Source: Phycisphaeraceae bacterium (lineage in GTDB: Bacteria; Planctomycetota; Phycisphaerae; Phycisphaerales; UBA1924). Taken from it: a stretch of 40,121 nucleotides of DNA. Position 1 is the stretch's first letter; each line of letters opens with the position of its first letter. The translations under genes and the position numbers were made by a program. Where the stretch lies: assembly GCA_026128865.1 (NCBI GenBank), contig JAHCJE010000012.1, positions 1 to 40,121 of the forward strand. The letters are read 5' to 3'. The notes under the pieces are model-generated. The model saw only the letters and a program-made list of their open reading frames with translations. It was not told the DNA's origin and did not search any database. Below, one piece after another: positions 21,644 through 29,302 of the stretch.

Positions 21644-23161
21644 ATGCATAGATTGTTCAAAATAACCGCGTACGGCAGGTCGCGACGGCTGCTCGGGGGC
21701 ATCTCGCTGGCCGGGCTGATTGCCTTGGTCGCCGGCGGCTGCCAGTCCTATGAGCGCCGCCCACTAGACATGGCGGGCCATCATGCCGCGTTCCTCGCGC
21801 GTACGCCCGAGAGTCCCGAGGTAAAGGCGTTTGCCGAAGGCCTCGCGGCACGGTCGCCGGACATCTCGGGGTTTGATCCCGCCGACGGCGTCACGTGCGC
21901 CGAAGCAGAGGTCATCGCACTGGTCTTCAACGCCGAACTGCGGCTCGCCCGTCTGCGGGCTGGTGTCACTCGGGCGACGGCGGAGAACGCAGGGCTATGG
22001 GAGGATCCGACGATTGGCGTCGACCTCACACGCATCGTAGAGAGCACGCCCGAGCCGTGGAAGGTGTTCACCAACGTGGGCATCACCATCCCGATCTCGG
22101 GGCGGCTTGAGATCGAGAAACAGCGGGCCGGCGTCGAACACGCCGCTGAACTGGCCCGTGTCGCTCAGCGCGAGTGGGCGGTGCGGATGTCGGTCCGCCG
22201 GGCATGGAGCGAGTGGTCTGCGCTCGACGCGCAGCTCGCGGCGACACGCGACTTCCTGTCCCGTGTCGACCAGATCCTCGCGGTCGTCGACAAGATGGAG
22301 CAGGCGGGCGAGATTGCCAGGACCGAGGCGAGACTCTTCCGCATCGAGAAAGCGACCAAGGCCTCCGACCTTGCCGTCCTTGAGTCACGGGCACTCGAGT
22401 CGAACCTGCGCCTTCGTCAGCTCATGGGGATGTCGCCCGATGCTCCTATTCGGTTCCACGCCATCGGCGTCGGGCCGGCGCGAACCACCGGTTCTCGCTC
22501 TGCTGACGCCGGGGAACTGGAGCGGCGAAGCCCGGCGATGCTGGTCGTGGCGGCCGAATACGAGGCCGCCGAGAAGGCACTCGAGCTCGAAGTACGCAAG
22601 CAGTACCCGGATTTGCACATCGGACCCGGTTACGGGCGAGAAGACGGCCAAGACCAGGTCCTGCTCGGGCTTTCGATCCCGATCCCGATTCTGAACGCCA
22701 ACCGGCAAAGGATCGCTGAAGCACGGGCCCAGCGGGAACTCGCGCGGGCCGGGGTCGAGGCCACGCTGGAGCAGACCATCTCTGCACTGCGGGCGGCGGA
22801 GGTCAGGCTCGCGGGAGCAACGCTGCGGCGGCAAACCCTTGAAACCGAGATCGTCCCGCTGGTCGATGCTCAATACAGCGATGCGAGGCAGGTGGCCAGG
22901 CTCGGCGAGGTCAACACCCTCGTGCTTCTTGAGAGCCTGACACGCCAGCAAGAGGCCAAAGCCGGACTTGTCGAGGCGGCACGCGACGAGGCGATCGCAG
23001 CCGTCGACCTCGACGAACTCTTCGGCCCCGAACCCGCAGCGCTGCCTCCCCACCCGGCTTCGACGCCCGGCCCAGTGGGCGAACCCGCCGCTCCAAGCGG
23101 CATTCGTCCATCCACCTCCACCCCACAGTCCACCGCGCCGTCCGGCGGCTCAGACCGCTGA
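21644..23161 (+). CDS. czcC: TolC/CzcC-type outer-membrane efflux lipoprotein
   Basis: The 505-residue protein has an N-terminal lipoprotein signal (GGISLAGLIALVAGGCQS, Cys near residue 33). It then has the two long helical repeats of outer-membrane efflux factors: CAEAEVIALVFNAELRLARL with GITIPISGRLEIEKQRAGVE, and later YPDLHIGPGYGRED, SIPIPILNANRQRIAEARAQ and EARLFRIEKATKASDL. The last ~45 residues are Pro/Ser-rich and probably disordered. GGAG precedes the ATG, and an in-frame extension further upstream is not protein-like. It forms the outer channel for the adaptor and RND pump that follow 24 and 1449 bases later. Confidence 0.85.
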   Translation: MHRLFKITAYGRSRRLLGGISLAGLIALVAGGCQSYERRPLDMAGHHAAFLARTPESPEVKAFAEGLAARSPDISGFDPADGVTCAEAEVIALVFNAELRLARLRAGVTRATAENAGLWEDPTIGVDLTRIVESTPEPWKVFTNVGITIPISGRLEIEKQRAGVEHAAELARVAQREWAVRMSVRRAWSEWSALDAQLAATRDFLSRVDQILAVVDKMEQAGEIARTEARLFRIEKATKASDLAVLESRALESNLRLRQLMGMSPDAPIRFHAIGVGPARTTGSRSADAGELERRSPAMLVVAAEYEAAEKALELEVRKQYPDLHIGPGYGREDGQDQVLLGLSIPIPILNANRQRIAEARAQRELARAGVEATLEQTISALRAAEVRLAGATLRRQTLETEIVPLVDAQYSDARQVARLGEVNTLVLLESLTRQQEAKAGLVEAARDEAIAAVDLDELFGPEPAALPPHPASTPGPVGEPAAPSGIRPSTSTPQSTAPSGGSDR

Positions 23162-23185
23162 TCGGCTTCTCGCAAGGAACAAGCA

Positions 23186-24607
23186 ATGAAGAACACATTC
23201 ACCACGCTCTCGAAGATACTGCTCATCAGCGGGCTGGCCCTGTCCTTGCCGCTCGCCCTGACGCTCACCGGCTGCGAGAAGAAAGATACCGCCCACGGAT
23301 CGGACGACGGTCATGGCCACGGGAGCGAAGGGGCCGGAGCCGGAGGGGGGGCGGGCAAGGAGGGGGAGGCCGCGCCCACGAACCGCGTGGACATCCCGGC
23401 TTCCGTCCGCCAAAATCTGGGCATCACCTTCGCCAAGGTGGAGTCGCGCAACGTCGCGCAGACGCTCCGCGTTCCGGGCCGCTTTGAGTTGCTTCCCACG
23501 GCCCGACGCGAGTACCGGACGCCCCTGTCTGGCCGCGTCGAAATCCTGGTCAGCCAGTATCAGAAGGTTGAGCCGGGCACACCGCTTTACCGGGTGGACG
23601 CCTCAGGCTGGCGTGACCTGCACGAGCAGACCGCGGCCACGCGGGCGCGGGCCGAGTCGATGGTGCCGCTCTTGGCGGCGCAGGCCGAGCACGAGAAGAG
23701 TCTGGCCGAGAAGGTCGTTCTCTGGCAGGAGCGACTGACGCAACTCGACGAGCTTCGCGGCGCGGGGGGCGGGAGCGCGACGCAGTTCATTGAGGCCCGG
23801 GCGACGCTCAACGCCAGCCAGAGCGAACTGGCCGTGGCCAAGGGGCGCAGCGCGGAACTTGCGGCGCAGAAAGCGCAAGCCGAGTCGGATCTGAGGAGCC
23901 TCACGGCGCGGCACGAGGTCCTGACGCGCGGCGCTGGTTGTTCCGACGGGCACAACGACGCCACACCCGGCTCGATTTACACGGTCTGCGCCGTCGAGCC
24001 GGGGATCGTCGAGAGCATCGGGATCACGCCGGGCGGGCTGGCGGAAGAGAACCGGATGGTGCTCGCGCTGGTGCAGCCGGAGAAGATCCGCTTCCACGCG
24101 CGGGGCCTGCAGGCGGACCTGGGCCGGCTGCGGGACGGCCTGCCCGCCCGGATCGCCCCGCCGCAGGGCGGGAGCGTGGACCTGCAGGACGCGATGACGG
24201 GCGAACTGCAGCTGGGCCTGGGAGCGGAGGCCGACGAGCGGACCATCGACCTCCTGGTCACGCCCGGGACGCTGGCGGGGTGGGCCCGCGCGGGCGTGTC
24301 GGCGCATATGGAGGTCACGCTGGCGGGCGGGACGCCCGAACTCGCCGTCCCGCAGTCGGCGGTCGTGCGCGACGGGGCACGGGGGATCATCTTCCGACGC
24401 GACCCGGCCGATCCCGACAAGGTGATCCGCATGGAGGCCGATCTCGGCCTCTCCGACGGCAGGTGGGTGGTGCTCGCCAGCGGGGTCAAGGAAGGCGACG
24501 AGATCGTGCTCGGAGGCAACTTCCAGTTGATGCTGGCGACCAGCGGCAGCACCGAGAAGGCCGGTCACTTCCACTCAGACGGAACCTTCCACGAGGGGAG
24601 CCACTAA
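23186..24607 (+). CDS. czcB: CzcB-type periplasmic adaptor (membrane fusion) lipoprotein
   Basis: The 473-residue product has a lipoprotein signal ending LTLTGCEKK (Cys near residue 30), then a His/Gly/Asp-rich linker (HGSDDGHGHGSEG) that could bind metal. The adaptor body follows: VDIPASVRQNLGITFAKVES, a lipoyl-like half with YRTPLSGRVEILVSQ, a coiled coil between about residues 145 and 255, and the beta-barrel part. The C-terminus is again His-rich (GHFHSDGTFHEGSH). It links the inner-membrane pump to the outer-membrane factor. AAGGA precedes the start; the pump gene begins four bases after its stop. Confidence 0.88.
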   Translation: MKNTFTTLSKILLISGLALSLPLALTLTGCEKKDTAHGSDDGHGHGSEGAGAGGGAGKEGEAAPTNRVDIPASVRQNLGITFAKVESRNVAQTLRVPGRFELLPTARREYRTPLSGRVEILVSQYQKVEPGTPLYRVDASGWRDLHEQTAATRARAESMVPLLAAQAEHEKSLAEKVVLWQERLTQLDELRGAGGGSATQFIEARATLNASQSELAVAKGRSAELAAQKAQAESDLRSLTARHEVLTRGAGCSDGHNDATPGSIYTVCAVEPGIVESIGITPGGLAEENRMVLALVQPEKIRFHARGLQADLGRLRDGLPARIAPPQGGSVDLQDAMTGELQLGLGAEADERTIDLLVTPGTLAGWARAGVSAHMEVTLAGGTPELAVPQSAVVRDGARGIIFRRDPADPDKVIRMEADLGLSDGRWVVLASGVKEGDEIVLGGNFQLMLATSGSTEKAGHFHSDGTFHEGSH

Positions 24608-24610
24608 GCC

Positions 24611-27600
24611 ATGCTCGCCAAACTCATCGCATTCTCTCTGCGGCAGTCATCGCTCGTCGTCGTGCTGGCGGGATTGGTGCTGGTCTTCGCCGGCGTCAAG
24701 GTCAAGGACATGCCGGTGGACGTCTTTCCCGAACTCAACGCGCCCACGGTCGTCGTTATGACCGAGGCCGGCGGCCTGGCCGCCGACGAGGTGGAGCTCA
24801 ACGTCACCTTCCCTATCGAGACGGCTGTCAACGGTCTGCCGGGCACGCGGCGTGTCCGCAGCGCATCGGCCACCAGCCTGTCGATCGTCTGGGTTGAGTT
24901 TGACTGGGGTACGGACATCTACCGCGCGCGGCAACTGGTCTCGGAACGGCTGAGCGCGGTTCGGGAAAGCCTGCCGCCGGACACTCACGCTGAGATCACA
25001 CCCGTCACCAGCATCACGGGCGAGATCATGCTCATGGCCTTGTCTTCGCCCGACGGCTCGGTCACTCCTCTGGAGATGCGGTCGTTCGCGGAGTTTGATC
25101 TGCGGAACAAGATCCTCGCCGTGCCGGGCGTGGCCCAGGTCGTCGCCATCGGTGGGGAACTGCCGCAGTACCAGGTCAACGTGAAGCAGGACCAGCTCGC
25201 CCTGTACGGGCTGACCATTTCCGACGTGGTCGATGCCGCCAAAGGGGCGCACTCAACGGCTAGCGCGGGGTACGTCCCCAACTGGGAGAACCAGGAACTG
25301 CCGATCCGCCAGACCGCTCGCGTCACGAGCGCCGAGGACATCAAGAACACGCTGGTGCGCATCCACAACGGCGCGGCGGTCACGATCGGGCAGGTGGCTG
25401 ACGTGCAACTCGGGCCCTCACCCAAGCGCGGCACTGCGTCTGACCGGGCATTGCCCGCGGTTGTCATCAGCGTGCAGAAGAGCCCCGGGACCAACACACT
25501 CAACCTGACGACGCAGATAGACGTGGTGCTCGACCAGATGGAGAAGGCCATGCCCAAGGGGATGGTCTTGAACCGCGACCCATTCCGAGCCTCGCGGTTC
25601 ATCGAGCGGTCCATCCACAATGTGTTCGACAAACTCCTGAAGGCAAGCATCATCGTTGCCATCATCGTTGTCTTGTTCCTGATGAACGCCCGGGCGACAG
25701 TGATCACCCTCACCGCGCTGCCGCTGTCGCTGGCCGTGGCGCTTCTCGTCTTATGGGCTTGGGGTCTGTCGATCAATGTCATGACGCTCGGCGGACTCAC
25801 CGTCGCGATCGGCGAGCTGGTCGATGACGCGATCATCGACGTCGAAAACGTGCTGCGGCGGCTGAAGGAGAACGGTGGACTACCCGAGGGCGAACGCAAG
25901 GCACCGGTGGAGGTCATCTACACCGCCAGCAACGAGATCCGCTCGTCGGTGGTCTTTGCCACCATCATTATCTGCATGGTCTTCGTGCCCCTGCTGTTCC
26001 TTCAGGGGCTCGAAGGACGGTTCTTCCAGCCCCTGGGAATCGCGTACATCATCTCGATTATGGCCTCGCTGTTGGTGGCGCTCACGGTCACGCCCGCCTT
26101 GTGCAAGTGGCTCTTCGCGGGCTCCTTCGGCAAGAAGAACAAGGACGGGCACGGGGAGCACGACGGGTGGCTGGTGCGCAAGCTCAAGCGGGGATACGAA
26201 CCGGCCCTGCGTGCCAGCCTACGCAATCGCGGGCTGGTGCTGGGCGGGGCGGGCGTTCTCACGGCGCTGTCGCTGGTGCTCATGTCCACCTTCGGTACAT
26301 CGTTCCTGCCCGCGTTCAAGGAGGGTACGTTCACGGTCTTCCTGCTCGCGCCCCCGGGTACATCGCTGGTCGAGAGCAACCGCCTGGCCGTGGGTGTCGA
26401 AGCCCAGTTCGTCCAGATCGAGGGTGTGTCGAGCGTGACGCGGCGCACCGGTCGGGCCGAGCGCGATGAGCACGCCGAGCCGGTGAGCAGTTCCGAGATC
26501 GAAGTGACGATGAAGCAGGGCTTCGACCAAGAGAAGGTCCGGGCCGCGATCGACCGCATCATCGCCAACATCCCGGGGATCACCACGATGGTCGGCCAGC
26601 CCATTGAGCATCGGCTCAGCCACGTCTTGTCGGGTACGCCAGCGGCCATAGCGATCAACGTCTACGGCGACGACCTCAACGTACTGCGGTCGCTCGCCAA
26701 GGAGATCGAGGCGGCGATCAAGCCCATCCCCGGTACGCGTGATGTCGCGGCCAACCGCGAAATCATGATCACCTCGCTTCCCATCCGCTACCGTCCGCAG
26801 GATCTCGTCGCCGCCGGACTCTCGCCCGGAGCCGCGGCACAGCAGGTGCAGCAGTTGCTCTATGGCGAGACCGTCGCAGAAGTGAACCAGGGCGTCCGCC
26901 GCTATGAAATGGTCGTGCGCCTGGCGGAGAGCGAGCGGGAGCGGATCGACCAGATCATGGACCTGCAGCTCCGCGGGGCGGGTGGGGCGATCGTGCGTTT
27001 GCGCGAAGTGGCGGACATCGGCCCGGAGAAGACCAGCAACCTCATCGCCCGTGAGAACGCCCAGCGCAAGGCGGTCGTCTCGACCAATGTCGCCGACGGC
27101 TACAACCTCGGACAGCTCGTGGCGCAGGTGCAGGCCAAGGTGGACCCGATCGTCCAGAAGGCCGGATACACCGTCCACTACGGTGGGCAGTTTGAAGCCC
27201 AGCAGTCCGCCAGCAGGACGATCTACATCATGGGCGCCGGCGTGGCGGTGTTCATGTTCCTGCTGCTGCAACTGTCCACTGGCAAGTCACGTGTGGCCTT
27301 GCTCGTCATGCTCAACCTGCCGCTGGCGCTCATTGGCGGGATCGCGGCGATTTATCTCACCGAGGGTCCGGGGTTGATCAGCAACACCTTGGCGCTCTTC
27401 GGGCTCTCATCGTCGCGCTACATCGCCCCAGTGATCTCGATTGCGAGCATGGTGGGCTTCGTGACGCTCTTTGGCATCGCCGTCCGCAACGGCATCCTGC
27501 TGGTGAACCACTACGACCACCTGCAGCGGCACGATGGCAGGTCCGTCGGCGAGTCAATCATCCAGGGTTCGATGGAGCGGCTCGTGCCGATCCTGATGAC

Positions 27601-27847
27601 CGCCCTGACGGCGGCACTGGCGCTTATCCCGCTGGCGCTCGCCAAGGGCAAACCCGGAAGCGAGCTTCTGGCACCGCTCGCGATCGTGGTGCTGGGCGGA
27701 CTGATATCGAGCACGTTCCTCAACCTGTTTGTTGTCCCCGCCGGCTACTCGCTGGCGTTCAAGGTCAAGGAAGACGCCGAGGCGCGCCCCGGCGTGCTGT
27801 CCCGTCTGATGCGTCGTTCCTCAAATCGATCCGATTCAACCAACTGA
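24611..27847 (+). CDS. czcA: CzcA/CusA-family heavy-metal RND efflux pump
   Basis: The 1078-residue length and the twelve-helix layout with two large periplasmic loops fit heavy-metal RND pumps. The N-terminus SLRQSSLVVVLAGLVLVFAG and DMPVDVFPELNAPTVVV are typical. The TM4 block (about residues 400-417) reads AIGELVDDAIIDVENVLRRL. It keeps the VDD and VEN acidic residues of the proton path, but the upstream LDFG aspartate of classical CzcA is Ala here. The pump would expel divalent or monovalent metal ions from periplasm and cytosol by proton exchange; which metal cannot be decided. The C-terminal ~25 residues are charged. It is co-transcribed with the adaptor gene. Confidence 0.92.
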   Translation: MLAKLIAFSLRQSSLVVVLAGLVLVFAGVKVKDMPVDVFPELNAPTVVVMTEAGGLAADEVELNVTFPIETAVNGLPGTRRVRSASATSLSIVWVEFDWGTDIYRARQLVSERLSAVRESLPPDTHAEITPVTSITGEIMLMALSSPDGSVTPLEMRSFAEFDLRNKILAVPGVAQVVAIGGELPQYQVNVKQDQLALYGLTISDVVDAAKGAHSTASAGYVPNWENQELPIRQTARVTSAEDIKNTLVRIHNGAAVTIGQVADVQLGPSPKRGTASDRALPAVVISVQKSPGTNTLNLTTQIDVVLDQMEKAMPKGMVLNRDPFRASRFIERSIHNVFDKLLKASIIVAIIVVLFLMNARATVITLTALPLSLAVALLVLWAWGLSINVMTLGGLTVAIGELVDDAIIDVENVLRRLKENGGLPEGERKAPVEVIYTASNEIRSSVVFATIIICMVFVPLLFLQGLEGRFFQPLGIAYIISIMASLLVALTVTPALCKWLFAGSFGKKNKDGHGEHDGWLVRKLKRGYEPALRASLRNRGLVLGGAGVLTALSLVLMSTFGTSFLPAFKEGTFTVFLLAPPGTSLVESNRLAVGVEAQFVQIEGVSSVTRRTGRAERDEHAEPVSSSEIEVTMKQGFDQEKVRAAIDRIIANIPGITTMVGQPIEHRLSHVLSGTPAAIAINVYGDDLNVLRSLAKEIEAAIKPIPGTRDVAANREIMITSLPIRYRPQDLVAAGLSPGAAAQQVQQLLYGETVAEVNQGVRRYEMVVRLAESERERIDQIMDLQLRGAGGAIVRLREVADIGPEKTSNLIARENAQRKAVVSTNVADGYNLGQLVAQVQAKVDPIVQKAGYTVHYGGQFEAQQSASRTIYIMGAGVAVFMFLLLQLSTGKSRVALLVMLNLPLALIGGIAAIYLTEGPGLISNTLALFGLSSSRYIAPVISIASMVGFVTLFGIAVRNGILLVNHYDHLQRHDGRSVGESIIQGSMERLVPILMTALTAALALIPLALAKGKPGSELLAPLAIVVLGGLISSTFLNLFVVPAGYSLAFKVKEDAEARPGVLSRLMRRSSNRSDSTN

Positions 27848-27865
27848 TCGTAAGGAGATTCACAC

Positions 27866-28378
27866 ATGAAATTCACTTGCACTTTCCCGCTTGTGCTCGC
27901 CCTCCCCGCTCTCGCTCTCGCCGTGGCCGTGCCCGCGTGCGAGAAGAAGGCCGAGTCGCCCGCCAAGCCCTCAGCCAACACCGGTGGCCATGCCGCGGGA
28001 GATGGTCATGACCACAAGGACGGGGATGACCACGACCACAGGGACGGCCACGGCCACGGTCCCAGGACCGAACTGGGCAGCCAGTCGGCGGGCGGCATGA
28101 CGATCGTGGCCGCTCGCGAAGGGGGCGTCACCCCCGGCGGCGAGGCGACGTTCGACATTGCTGTGACCGGGGGCGCGGGAAGGCCCGCAGCGGTCCGGGT
28201 GTGGGTCGGCACGCAGGATGGCAAGGGCTCGATCAAGGGCAAGGCCGAAGCCGAGGGCGACGGGTGGCATGCCCACGCGGAGGTGCCCAAGCCGCTGCCC
28301 GCCGGAAGCAAACTCTGGGTCGAGGTCGAAACGGCCAAGGGCGAGAAGCACGTCGTGGGGTTTGATCTCAAGTCGTAA
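27866..28378 (+). CDS. His-rich periplasmic lipoprotein (paralogue 1)
   Basis: The 170-residue product has a signal ending LAVAVPACEKKAE (lipobox Cys near residue 25) and then a His/Asp tract (GDGHDHKDGDDHDHRDGHGH) likely to bind metal. The C-terminal ~90 residues (GRPAAVRVWVGTQDGKGSIK, then WHAHAEVPKPLPAGSKLWVE) form a small beta domain that recurs in the next gene. A good AAGGAG lies seven bases before the ATG. As it follows the RND pump by 18 bases, a periplasmic metal buffer or delivery role is likely; no named family is recognised. Confidence 0.68.
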   Translation: MKFTCTFPLVLALPALALAVAVPACEKKAESPAKPSANTGGHAAGDGHDHKDGDDHDHRDGHGHGPRTELGSQSAGGMTIVAAREGGVTPGGEATFDIAVTGGAGRPAAVRVWVGTQDGKGSIKGKAEAEGDGWHAHAEVPKPLPAGSKLWVEVETAKGEKHVVGFDLKS

Positions 28379-28480
28379 ACCGTGCGCTGGTCGCACACCG
28401 TCCCGGCGGCGCGGCCGGGCGGAGAACTGAAGACACGTCCCGGCGGTCCGCGTCCATCCGCCCCGCTTTGGAGAAACACC

Positions 28481-29134
28481 ATGAAGAGTTCGAACCGTTC
28501 GTCCGTCGTCCTTGGCCTGCTCGCTGGCGTTGGTCTGACCGCCGCCCTCGCGACGATGATGGGCCAGGGTGCCGCACAGCGCGCCCCCGCCGACACGCAG
28601 TACTTCGTCACCGCCGATGATGGCGAGGCCCATCTGTGGTTGCGTGACGGCAACACCCTCAAGATGGTCGCGCACGGCGAATGCGCTGAGTGCAAAGCCA
28701 AAGGGGATGACGGCCACGACCACAAGGAGGGCGACGGACACGACCACGCCAAGCCCGCCGCCGCGGCACCCGCAGGCGGGGCCGGGAAGGCCGGCGGCGA
28801 CCACGGCGACCACGGCCACGGCGAGGGGGGCGCGATCGGCACGGCCACCATCGGCGCATGGACCGTCGCGGTCTCTGGCGAGATCAAGGCCGGGAGCGAG
28901 GCCCACCTCGACATCAAGTTGTCGGGGAGCACGGCCCGGCCCGCCGCCGTTCGCGTCTGGATCGGTTCGCAGGACGGCAGGGGCGCGATGAAGCAGAAGG
29001 CCGACGGGGGCGGCAACGAGTACCACGCCCACACCGACGTACCGAACCCCATCCCGGCGGATGCGAAACTCTGGATCGAGATCGACGACGGCAAGGGCAG
29101 CAAGGCCGTCGGCGGGTTCGCGATCAAGAGGTGA
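28481..29134 (+). CDS. His-rich secreted protein (paralogue 2)
   Basis: The 217-residue product has an N-terminal hydrophobic segment (VVLGLLAGVGLTAALATMM) that is a signal peptide or anchor. It is followed by TQYFVTADDGEAHLWLRDGN, a Cys pair (GECAEC), and two His/Asp/Gly-rich tracts. Its C-terminal domain (ARPAAVRVWIGSQDGRGAMK, then YHAHTDVPNPIPADAKLWIE) closely follows that of the preceding gene, so the pair arose by duplication. The extra N-terminal domain is not recognised. The ATG at 28481 follows GGAGAAACACC; 102 bases separate it from the preceding gene. Confidence 0.66.
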   Translation: MKSSNRSSVVLGLLAGVGLTAALATMMGQGAAQRAPADTQYFVTADDGEAHLWLRDGNTLKMVAHGECAECKAKGDDGHDHKEGDGHDHAKPAAAAPAGGAGKAGGDHGDHGHGEGGAIGTATIGAWTVAVSGEIKAGSEAHLDIKLSGSTARPAAVRVWIGSQDGRGAMKQKADGGGNEYHAHTDVPNPIPADAKLWIEIDDGKGSKAVGGFAIKR

Positions 29135-29206
29135 TTCCGGCGGATACGCGGGGAGCGGCTCAGCGTACTTGCCCGGCCTGAAGCGACACTCGCTCCTGGC
29201 GTGTGG

Positions 29207-29244
29207 GAACATGCTCCGGGAGCTTTGGAACCTGAACGAGTTCC
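29207..29244. promoter_or_regulatory. Clustered dyads upstream of P-type ATPase gene
   Basis: Within the 168-base gap before the ATPase gene lie GCTCCGGGAGC (about 29215-29225) and GGAAC-N8-GTTCC (29227-29244). A metal-responsive regulator could bind here, but the window encodes none. Confidence 0.3.
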
Positions 29245-29302
29245 GAAACGAAGCCCGCGTGCGGTGCTTGGAGGCGGCGCGGCCGCCGCGTTGGATAATG
29301 GC

